Part shown: positions 1 to 7,757 of the stretch, one piece after another
Layout: every line of letters begins with the position of its first letter
How positions within the stretch are numbered: the first letter of the stretch is position 1
Assembly: GCA_937863215.1 (NCBI GenBank)
Contig: CALMFQ010000200.1
Span: 1-11,352, forward strand
Direction: 5' to 3'
DNA from: an uncultured Pseudomonadota bacterium
GTDB lineage: Bacteria > Pseudomonadota > Gammaproteobacteria > Burkholderiales > SCOH01
DNA length: 11,352 nt
Translations under genes and position numbers: made by a program
Notes under the pieces: model-generated
The model's input: only the letters and a program-made list of their open reading frames with translations
Databases searched by the model: none
Told to the model about the DNA's origin: nothing

Positions 1-2220
1 GTGATGGCGCGCTATACCACTACTATCGTCGCCGACAAGCAGAAATTCCCGGTGATGTTGTCGAACGGCAATCTGGTCGGGCAGGGCAGTGTCGACAAGC
101 AGCGTCACTGGGTCAAGTGGGTCGATCCGTATCGCAAACCGTCGTACCTGTTTGCCCTGGTCGCCGGCCGGCTGGTCAAGCTGGAGGATAGTTTCAAGAC
201 CCGTTCCGGCAAGCAGGTCAAGCTGGAAATCCATGTCGAGCCGGGCAATCTGGACAAGTGCGGCCACGCCATGACGTCACTGAAGAAGGCCATGAAATGG
301 GACGAAGACGTGTTCGGGCTCGAATACGATCTGGATGTCTACATGATCGTTGCGGTTGGCGATTTCAATATGGGCGCGATGGAGAACAAGGGCCTCAACG
401 TATTCAATACCAAATACGTGCTGGCCAAGCCGGAAACCGCAACCGATGCCGATTACGAAGGTATCGAGGCAGTGATTGCCCATGAGTATTTCCACAACTG
501 GACCGGCAATCGCGTAACCTGCCGCGATTGGTTCCAGCTATCGCTGAAGGAAGGATTGACGGTATTCCGCGATCAGGAGTTTTCCGCCGACATGACCAGC
601 CGCGCGGTGCAGCGTATCGATCAGGTGCGCACCCTGCGCAATATGCAGTTCCCCGAGGATGCCGGGCCGATGGCGCACCCGGTACGGCCGGATTCGTATA
701 TCGAGATCAACAACTTCTATACCGTTACCGTGTACGAAAAGGGCGCCGAAGTGGTGCGCATGTACCAGACGCTGTTCGGCCGTGGCGGTTTCCGCAAGGG
801 AATGGAGTTGTATTTCCGTCGCCACGATGGTCAGGCGGTCACCTGCGACGATTTCCGCTTTGCCATGGCCGACGCCAACGACATGGATCTGAGCCTGTTT
901 GCCCGCTGGTATAGCCAGGCCGGTACGCCGGTGGTGCATGCCGCCGGCACCTACGATGCCGCCAGCCGCAGTTACACGCTGACGTTGCGCCAGAGCTGCC
1001 CGGCCACACCCGGCCAGCCGGATAAGCTGCCATTCCTGATCCCGGTTACGCTGGGCCTGCTCGATCGATCCGGCACCGACCTGCCGCTGCAGTTGCAGGG
1101 CGAGACCGAGCCGGCCGGAACTTCGCGGGTGCTGCAACTGCGTGAGCAACAACAGCAGTTCGTGTTCGTCAATGTACCGCACCCGCCGGTGCCGTCGCTG
1201 TTGCGCGGCTTCTCGGCGCCGGTAAAGCTGGATATCGATCTGAGCGACGCCCAGCTTACCTTCCTGATGGCGCACGACAGCGACGATTTCAATCGCTGGG
1301 AGGCGGGCCAGACATTGGCTCTGCGCCTCATCCTGCGCCTGATCGCATGCTGGCAGCAAGGCGGTGAGCTGCAGCTGCCGGCAGGTTTCGTCGATGCCTA
1401 CCGGCGCATGCTGGCCAATCCGGAACTCGATCCGGCCTTGCAGGCGCAGGCGCTGACCTTGCCGACCGAAGTCTATGTCGCCGAGCAGATGGCGGTTGTC
1501 GATCCCGACGCGATTCACGCCGTGCGCGAATTCATGCGCCGCGAACTGGCGTTGCAATTATTCGATGACTGGCAGCGCCGTTATCACGATTGCCAGCGCA
1601 ATGGCCCTTACCAGTACGACGCTGTCGGCGCCGGCTTGCGCGCATTGAAAAACACCTGCCTTGCCTATCTGCTGCTGAGTGGCCGCGACGACGTGCGCGA
1701 GCTGTGCGTGCAGCAGGCCAGCCGTGCCAGTAATATGACCGACAGCCTGGCGGCGCTGACCGCGTTGACACACTGCGCCTGCGACGAGCGCCAGCCGGCT
1801 CTGGGAGCGTTTTTCGAACGCTGGAAGGATGAGCCGCTGGTGGTCGATAAATGGCTGGCGCTGCAGGCCAGCTCGACTCTGCCGGGCACGCTGGAGGATG
1901 TACGCCAGCTGGTGAACCATCCGGCATTCCAGATCCGCAACCCGAACAAGGTGCGGGCGCTGATCGGCATGTTTGCACACGGCAACCAGGCACGCTTCCA
2001 TGCGGTCGATGGCGCCGGTTACCGTTTCATCGCCGATCAGGTGATCCTGCTCGATGCGCTCAATCCGCAAGTGGCGGCGCGCCTTGCTTCGGCGTTCAAT
2101 CGCTGGCGCAAGTTCGATCCGGCGCGTCAGGCTCTGATGCGTGAGCAGCTGCTGCGGCTGATGGACAAACCTAACCTGTCGGCCGACGTGTTCGAAATCG
2201 TCAGCAAGAATCTGAATTGA
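1..2220 (+). CDS. pepN: Aminopeptidase N (M1 family), 5' end outside the window
   Basis: Zinc-dependent M1 aminopeptidase that removes N-terminal residues from peptides in the cytoplasm. The 739 residues visible align by eye with E. coli PepN from about residue 137 onward, giving an estimated full length near 875 (E. coli 870). The opening GTG is therefore internal, and the true start lies before base 1. The exopeptidase motif GAMEN is at residues 125-129. The zinc site HEYFH is at 161-165, with the third zinc ligand E184 in LKEGLTVFRDQEF. The transition-state tyrosine is Y245 in YTVTVYEKGAEV. These correspond to E. coli E264, H297/H301, E320 and Y381 with a constant offset of 136. The rest is the beta-sandwich linker and the C-terminal helical domain, which ends normally at TGA. 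All catalytic residues are present, so it should be active. No clear terminator follows. Confidence 0.97.
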   Translation: MMARYTTTIVADKQKFPVMLSNGNLVGQGSVDKQRHWVKWVDPYRKPSYLFALVAGRLVKLEDSFKTRSGKQVKLEIHVEPGNLDKCGHAMTSLKKAMKWDEDVFGLEYDLDVYMIVAVGDFNMGAMENKGLNVFNTKYVLAKPETATDADYEGIEAVIAHEYFHNWTGNRVTCRDWFQLSLKEGLTVFRDQEFSADMTSRAVQRIDQVRTLRNMQFPEDAGPMAHPVRPDSYIEINNFYTVTVYEKGAEVVRMYQTLFGRGGFRKGMELYFRRHDGQAVTCDDFRFAMADANDMDLSLFARWYSQAGTPVVHAAGTYDAASRSYTLTLRQSCPATPGQPDKLPFLIPVTLGLLDRSGTDLPLQLQGETEPAGTSRVLQLREQQQQFVFVNVPHPPVPSLLRGFSAPVKLDIDLSDAQLTFLMAHDSDDFNRWEAGQTLALRLILRLIACWQQGGELQLPAGFVDAYRRMLANPELDPALQAQALTLPTEVYVAEQMAVVDPDAIHAVREFMRRELALQLFDDWQRRYHDCQRNGPYQYDAVGAGLRALKNTCLAYLLLSGRDDVRELCVQQASRASNMTDSLAALTALTHCACDERQPALGAFFERWKDEPLVVDKWLALQASSTLPGTLEDVRQLVNHPAFQIRNPNKVRALIGMFAHGNQARFHAVDGAGYRFIADQVILLDALNPQVAARLASAFNRWRKFDPARQALMREQLLRLMDKPNLSADVFEIVSKNLN

Positions 2221-2330
2221 CACGTACCTTGCCCGGATCGGCCTGCTGGCAGCGTATAAAACACAACTGATACATCGGAAATTTGGACGTTAGTGTGCTA
2301 TTGACTACATATGGATCTCAATTGACAGCC

Positions 2331-2342
2331 GGCTCCGGAGCC
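2331..2342 (+). promoter_or_regulatory. SD site inside a 12-bp perfect palindrome
   Basis: GGCTCCGGAGCC reads the same on both strands. Its GGAG (2337-2340) is the only good SD core, 8 bases before the ATG at 2349, and it decides that start over the in-frame TTG at 2283, which has no SD. The palindrome could be an operator, or it could fold weakly over the ribosome site. In the rest of the 2221-2348 gap I see a TATAAA at 2255-2260 without a well-spaced -35 box, so no promoter is called. Confidence 0.5.
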
Positions 2343-2348
2343 AGACAG

Positions 2349-2795
2349 ATGCGCACCTCAACCATTCTGCTCGTCGAGGATAACCCTGACGACGAAATGC
2401 TCGCCCTGCGTGCATTCAAGAAAAACAACATCACCAACGAAATCGTGGTGGCACGCGACGGTGTCGAGGCGCTGGATTATCTGTTTGGCCGCAACACGCA
2501 CGAGGGACGCGATTTGCATCACCAGCCGTCGCTGATCCTGCTCGACCTGAAACTGCCCAAGCTGGACGGCCTGGAAGTCCTCAAGTCATTGCGTGCCAAC
2601 GAGCACACCAAGCTGATTCCGGTGGTGGTGATGACCACCTCCAAGGAGGAGGACGATCTGGTCCGCAGCTACACCCTGGGTGCCAACAGCTATATCCGCA
2701 AACCGGTCGATTTCAATCAGTTCATCGATGCCGTGCGCCAGGTCGGCCTGTACTGGCTGGTGCTGAACGAACCTCTTCCTGCCCACTGGAGATAA
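2349..2795 (+). CDS. Single-domain response regulator, Rcp1/CheY-like
   Basis: A 148-residue stand-alone receiver domain. The acidic pocket is E10-D11 in LLVEDNPDD and the phosphoacceptor is D66 in LILLDLKLPKLDG. The switch threonine is T96 in PVVVMTTSKEE and the conserved lysine is K118 in YIRKPVDF. The loop before the phosphorylation site (about residues 46-60) and the MTTSKEE and KPVDF signatures are typical of the Rcp1 subfamily, whose members take phosphate from phytochrome-like or other histidine kinases and carry no output domain of their own. The ATG at 2349 is preferred because GGAG lies 8 bases upstream. A TTG 66 bases earlier would add 22 residues with no domain meaning. Its stop precedes the TTG start of the next gene by 2 bases, so the two are almost certainly one transcript and probably one pathway. 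The cognate kinase is not in the window. Confidence 0.93.
   Translation: MRTSTILLVEDNPDDEMLALRAFKKNNITNEIVVARDGVEALDYLFGRNTHEGRDLHHQPSLILLDLKLPKLDGLEVLKSLRANEHTKLIPVVVMTTSKEEDDLVRSYTLGANSYIRKPVDFNQFIDAVRQVGLYWLVLNEPLPAHWR
2788..2791 (+). promoter_or_regulatory. Ribosome binding site supporting a TTG start
   Basis: GGAG overlaps the last codons of the response regulator gene, 6 bases before TTG at 2798. It is the evidence for using this rare start codon: the encoded protein then begins directly at the first strand of a receiver domain (MSLLRVLLVEDSEDD), and no ATG or GTG is available nearby without damaging the domain. Translation is likely coupled to the upstream gene. Confidence 0.75.
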
Positions 2796-2797
2796 TC

Positions 2798-4903
2798 TTG
2801 TCTCTGCTGCGGGTTCTGCTGGTAGAGGATTCCGAAGACGATGCTCTGCTGGTGCTATTGCAACTGAAACGCGGCGGCTATCAGGTTGAGCATCTGCGGG
2901 TCGATACTGCCGAAGACATGCGTGCTGCGTTGCAACAGCCATGGGATGTGGTCATTTCCGACTACACCATGCCGCGTTTTTCCGGCGAGGCCGCGCTGGA
3001 GATTTATTGCCAGCAGGGGCTGCTGTGCCCGTTCATCGTCGTCACCGGAACCATCGGTGAAGAATCCGCTGTCGCGCTGATGAAAAAAGGCGTCAGCGAC
3101 TTCGTCCTGAAAACCAATCTGCCGCGCCTGCCCGGCGTCATTGAGCGCGAATTGCGCGAAGCTGCGTTACGGCACGACAAGCTGGATGCCGAAGAGGCAT
3201 TGCGCATCAGCGAAGAGCGCTACAAGCTGGCAATGCAGGCCGCCAACGACGGCCTGTGGGACTGGAACATCCGCTCCGGCTACGTGTATTACTCACCGCG
3301 CTGGAAGACCATGCTCGGTTTCGGCGAAAACGAAATCGGCGATTCCGCGCAGGAATGGCACGGGCGGCTGCACCCGGACGAACGCGAGCAGTTCCGTGCC
3401 CGGCTGATCAACTATTTCAAGCGCCTGACGCCGCATTTCGAAATCGAGCACCGCATGCTGACCCGCGACGGCAGCTATCGCTGGATGCTGACGCGTGGCT
3501 TGGCGCTGTATGACGACAAGGGCCGGGCCTACCGGATGGCCGGCTCGCAGACCGACATCACCGAGCGCAAACGCACCGAAGACCAGATGTTGCACGATGC
3601 GTTTCACGACGGCCTGACCGGGTTGCCGAATCGCGCTCTGTTCACCGATCTGCTGGGTTTCTCGCTGGAGCACCGGCACCGTAATCCGAATTACCTGTCG
3701 GCGGTGCTGTTCATCAATCTGGAGCGTTTCCGCTTCGTCAACGACAGCTTTGGCCACCGTATCGGCGACCAGTATCTGATCGAAATCGCTGGCCGCCTGC
3801 GCTCGATGCTGCGCCCCGGCGACGCTGCCGCGCGCTTCGCCGGCGACGAATTTGCGGTGCTGATGGACGACGTTATCGATCCGGCCGAGGTCACACGCTT
3901 TGCCGAAACGCTGCAGGGCGTGATTGCCCGGCCGCTCGGACTGGGCGGGCAGGAATTCTTTCCCGGCAGCTGCGTCGGCATCGTATTCAATTCGACCGAA
4001 TATCGGGCGCCGGAAGATGTGCTGCGCGATGCCGACACCGCCATGCACCGGGCGAAAAAGAAGGGCGGCAGCAAATTCGAGGTATTCAACCGCGACATGC
4101 ACGCCAGCGCGGTCACCACTTTGCAGCTGGAGCACGATTTGCGGCGCGCGGTGGAAAGGCAGCACGAATTCATTCTCTATTACCAGCCGATTGTCGATTT
4201 GCGTTGTGGCCGCCTGGCCAGTTTCGAGGCGCTGATTCGCTGGAATCACCCGTCCGGGCGCACGGTGCCGCCGAACGAATTCATTCCGCTGGCGGAAGAA
4301 TTGGGGCTGATCAACCAGATCGGTCGTCAGGTACTGGAAATGGCCTGCCGCCAGATCGTTGCCTGGCAGCAGGCAAACCCCGGCTGCGCACCGATTCCGA
4401 TCAGCGTCAATCTGTCGGGCAAGCAGATCGGCCAGGCAGGGCTGGTGGAAGAAATCGAGCAGATCATCCGGCAGTCCGGCCTGACCACGCCAAGCCTGAA
4501 GCTGGAAATCACCGAAACCATGCTGATGGAAAATCCGGAGATGGCCAGCGAAGCGTTGGCGCGCTTGCGTGCCAAGAATATCAAGGTATTGATGGACGAT
4601 TTCGGCACCGGTTATTCTTCGCTCAGTTATCTGCACCGTTTTCCCTGCGATACGCTGAAAATCGACGGTTCATTCGTGCGCCGCATGACCGAAAGCCGCG
4701 ATGGGCGGGAAATCGTGCGTACCATTATCTTGCTGGCGCACAATCTGGGCATGACTGTCATCGCCGAATGCGTTGAAACCGAGGATCAGGTCAAGCTGCT
4801 CGGCGAGTTCGGTTGCGATTATGCCCAGGGTTACCATTTCGGCAAACCCGAGCCGGCAACACTTACCGCCGAGCTGATTCTTGCCAATCCGACCTGGTGT
4901 TGA
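2798..4903 (+). CDS. REC-PAS-GGDEF-EAL cyclic-di-GMP protein, probable phosphodiesterase
   Basis: A 701-residue cytoplasmic signalling protein with no membrane segment. The receiver domain (about 1-120) has E10-D11, phosphoacceptor D55, T83 and K105. A PAS/PAC sensor domain follows (about 138-257, ending in SQTDITERK). The GGDEF domain (about 265-430) starts with DGLTGLPNR and has AGDEF at 348-352, with the inhibitory-site motif RPGD at 339-342, exactly five residues upstream. The aspartate that coordinates metal in active diguanylate cyclases (D327 of PleD) is N307 here, in FINLERFRFVND, so cyclase activity is doubtful. The EAL domain (about 446-690) has EAL at 477-479, SVNLS, EITET, DDFGTGYSS with D600-D601, K621 in LKID, E657 in AECVE and the AQGYHFGKP end. 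The known catalytic residues all appear present, which suggests c-di-GMP hydrolysis, perhaps modulated by the GGDEF domain, by phosphorylation and by the PAS ligand. The start is TTG. Confidence 0.95.
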   Translation: MSLLRVLLVEDSEDDALLVLLQLKRGGYQVEHLRVDTAEDMRAALQQPWDVVISDYTMPRFSGEAALEIYCQQGLLCPFIVVTGTIGEESAVALMKKGVSDFVLKTNLPRLPGVIERELREAALRHDKLDAEEALRISEERYKLAMQAANDGLWDWNIRSGYVYYSPRWKTMLGFGENEIGDSAQEWHGRLHPDEREQFRARLINYFKRLTPHFEIEHRMLTRDGSYRWMLTRGLALYDDKGRAYRMAGSQTDITERKRTEDQMLHDAFHDGLTGLPNRALFTDLLGFSLEHRHRNPNYLSAVLFINLERFRFVNDSFGHRIGDQYLIEIAGRLRSMLRPGDAAARFAGDEFAVLMDDVIDPAEVTRFAETLQGVIARPLGLGGQEFFPGSCVGIVFNSTEYRAPEDVLRDADTAMHRAKKKGGSKFEVFNRDMHASAVTTLQLEHDLRRAVERQHEFILYYQPIVDLRCGRLASFEALIRWNHPSGRTVPPNEFIPLAEELGLINQIGRQVLEMACRQIVAWQQANPGCAPIPISVNLSGKQIGQAGLVEEIEQIIRQSGLTTPSLKLEITETMLMENPEMASEALARLRAKNIKVLMDDFGTGYSSLSYLHRFPCDTLKIDGSFVRRMTESRDGREIVRTIILLAHNLGMTVIAECVETEDQVKLLGEFGCDYAQGYHFGKPEPATLTAELILANPTWC

Positions 4904-4942
4904 TCCAGGCTCTGTTGACGTTCAATCGTTAATTCTGTGGCT

Positions 4943-4968
4943 GCGCTGGCATGTTTACCTGCCAGCGC
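4943..4968. other. Perfect 9-bp stem-loop after the GGDEF-EAL gene
   Basis: GCGCTGGCA (4943-4951) pairs perfectly with TGCCAGCGC (4960-4968) around an 8-base loop, 39 bases after the TGA. No T-run follows on either strand (plus-strand continuation is GAAGGGTTTGACG), so it is not a classic intrinsic terminator. It may stabilise the mRNA 3' end or aid Rho-dependent termination. The surrounding gap (4904-5161) holds a second short dyad at 4998-5012 (CTGCGT, 3-base loop, ACGCAG) and a T7 run at 5056-5062. I see no convincing promoter for the small gene downstream. Confidence 0.45.
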
Positions 4969-5108
4969 GAAGGGTTTGACGCCCCTCGGGCAAAAATCTG
5001 CGTCGAACGCAGCCGTGAAACCAACGCCAGCAGAACCTGACATCAGGAAGGCAAATTTTTTTGTTTCCGTTGTCAACCAGGCGCATTGCTGTTGCGTTAT
5101 CTGCCGTA

Positions 5109-5136
5109 GAACACGCGAGTGTTCGGTTTGCAAACC
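5109..5136 (+). promoter_or_regulatory. Two adjacent dyads just before the small gene
   Basis: GAACAC (5109-5114) pairs with GTGTTC (5119-5124) around GCGA, a GNRA-type tetraloop if transcribed. It is followed without any gap by the 12-bp perfect palindrome GGTTTGCAAACC (5125-5136). The pair ends 13 bases before the AAGGG ribosome site at 5150-5154. Whether these act as DNA operators or as a folded 5' leader cannot be told from sequence alone. Confidence 0.45.
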
Positions 5137-5161
5137 AATTTTACTGAGTAAGGGTATAAAA

Positions 5162-5383
5162 ATGACCAAACTGTTGTCCGCTCTGATCGCTGCTGCTTTC
5201 GCCGCTGTTTCGTTCTCCGCTGTTGCTGCTGACGCAGCAGCTGCTCCGGCTGCTGACGCTCCTAAGGCTGAAGCTAAAGCTGAAGCTCCGAAAAAAGCCA
5301 AGAAAGCCAAGAAAGCCAAGAAAGCTGCTGCTAAAGCTGAAGAGAAAAAAGAAGAGCCGAAAAAAGAAGAAGCCAAGAAATAA
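5162..5383 (+). CDS. Small exported Ala/Lys/Glu-rich protein
   Basis: A 73-residue protein I cannot assign to a named family. Residues 1-23 look like a Sec signal peptide: MTK, a hydrophobic run (LLSALIAAAFAAVSF), then SAVAA with a likely cut before D24. The mature part is low-complexity Ala, Lys, Glu and Pro. It contains AEAKAEA and four KKA triplets in tandem (residues 44-55, bases 5291-5326), then Lys/Glu blocks to the end. The start is ATG with AAGGG 7 bases upstream; the earlier in-frame extension back to 4937 has no such support. About three quarters of its 28 alanines use GCT, unlike the GCC/GCG-rich neighbours, a bias often seen in highly expressed genes of GC-rich proteobacteria (inference). 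It ends at TAA, 21 bases before a strong terminator, so it is probably monocistronic. Small periplasmic proteins of similar composition are common in betaproteobacteria, but function is unknown. Confidence 0.85.
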   Translation: MTKLLSALIAAAFAAVSFSAVAADAAAAPAADAPKAEAKAEAPKKAKKAKKAKKAAAKAEEKKEEPKKEEAKK

Positions 5384-5404
5384 TCTTGGTTTTTCGCGCT
5401 TCGG

Positions 5405-5430
5405 AAAACGGGCCTTGCGGCCCGTTTTTT
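5405..5430 (+). terminator. Intrinsic terminator of the small gene
   Basis: A perfect 10-bp stem, AAAACGGGCC (5405-5414) with GGCCCGTTTT (5419-5428), closed by a TTGC loop and running into TTTTTT (5425-5430). It starts 21 bases after the TAA. The A-run opposite the T-run could allow partial function on the other strand, but acs transcription arriving from the right is already ended at 5539-5568. Confidence 0.93.
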
Positions 5431-5538
5431 GTTTTCGGTCTTGTTTGCCAACCGGGCCGCATCGGCTAGCCGTTAGCCGGCTTTGCCCATCGTGATATGG
5501 CGCGGCTTGTGCTGCTCAATCGGTGTGCCCCACCAGCG

Positions 5539-5568
5539 AAAAAAGCGTGCGGCCTTGCAGCCACACGC
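5539..5568 (-). terminator. Intrinsic terminator of acs
   Basis: Read on the minus strand: GCGTGTGGC (5568-5560), loop TGCAAG, then GCCGCACGC (5553-5545), a 9-bp stem with one G-U pair, followed directly by TTTTTT (5544-5539). It lies 72 bases after the acs stop and faces the small gene's terminator, so the convergent units are separated by two terminators. Confidence 0.9.
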
Positions 5569-5610
5569 AGCACACGACAGGAGTGTGTAGAGGAGGTTCC
5601 CTGTCGGTCA

Positions 5611-5626
5611 CCGGCCCGCAGGCCGG
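5611..5626. other. Short GC-rich hairpin after the acs stop
   Basis: CCGGCC (5611-5616) pairs with GGCCGG (5621-5626) around CGCA, 14 bases beyond the acs stop codon. No T-run follows on either strand. It may protect the mRNA 3' end. Apart from this and the two terminators, I see nothing in 5431-5640. Confidence 0.35.
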
Positions 5627-5640
5627 CAACCAGCCTTGCA

Positions 5641-7611
<1,971 letters not shown>

Positions 7612-7617
7612 GTGAAT

Positions 7618-7623
7618 CTCCTT
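7618..7623 (-). promoter_or_regulatory. Ribosome binding site of acs
   Basis: AAGGAG on the minus strand, 6 bases before ATG at 7611. It overlaps the codons just after the alternative upstream ATG (7626), which argues against that longer start. Confidence 0.85.
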
Positions 7624-7673
7624 CATCGGTTTTGTCTGGTATTCCGACTGCGCGGCAGATCGGAAGTAGCACT

Positions 7674-7736
7674 GGGCTATCGCTAAGCCGGCTGGATCAA
7701 CCGGCTGGGAGATAGCCCCTCCCGCGCGGGGAGGGG
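7674..7736 (-). promoter_or_regulatory. Overlapping alternative hairpins between actP and acs
   Basis: Structure A is a nested stem: GGGCTATC (7674-7681) with GATAGCCC (7711-7718), 8 bp perfect, enclosing AGCCGG (7686-7691) with CCGGCT (7701-7706), 6 bp, the two separated by a 4x4 internal loop. Structure B is CCCCTCCC (7716-7723) with GGGAGGGG (7729-7736), 8 bp perfect around a 5-base loop. A and B share bases 7716-7718, so they cannot both form completely. In the minus-strand transcript B comes first (22 bases after the actP stop), then A, then about 60 bases to the acs start. No T-run follows either stem. Possible roles are attenuation, mRNA processing or stabilisation, or a dispersed extragenic repeat. 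CCGGCTGG also occurs twice as a direct repeat (7688-7695 and 7701-7708). Confidence 0.55.
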
Positions 7737-7757
7737 ATTATACGTAGCAGATTGCTA

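Noticed and set aside
1..3. GTG as the true start of pepN
   Set aside because: Alignment by eye to E. coli PepN places this at about residue 137, so the gene begins before the window.
538..1557. Long minus-strand open frame inside pepN
   Set aside because: Overlaps a well-conserved gene, has no SD and a low-information Arg/Gln/His-rich sequence.
3293..4636. Minus-strand open frame of 447 codons opposite the GGDEF-EAL gene
   Set aside because: Same shadow-frame composition and no domain; the plus-strand motifs are unmistakable.
5042..5062. Short dyad CCTGA-CA-TCAGG followed by a T7 run as a terminator
   Set aside because: The stem is too short with too small a loop, and the T-run is some 10 bases away.
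4831..5451. Minus-strand open frame with Phe/Ala/Leu-rich stretch opposite the small gene
   Set aside because: It is the complement of the Ala/Lys repeats and runs through the terminator; the plus-strand gene has a start, SD, signal peptide and terminator.
7716..7736. GC-rich hairpin as an intrinsic terminator for actP
   Set aside because: No T-run follows the stem on the minus strand; treated as part of a regulatory or repeat structure instead.
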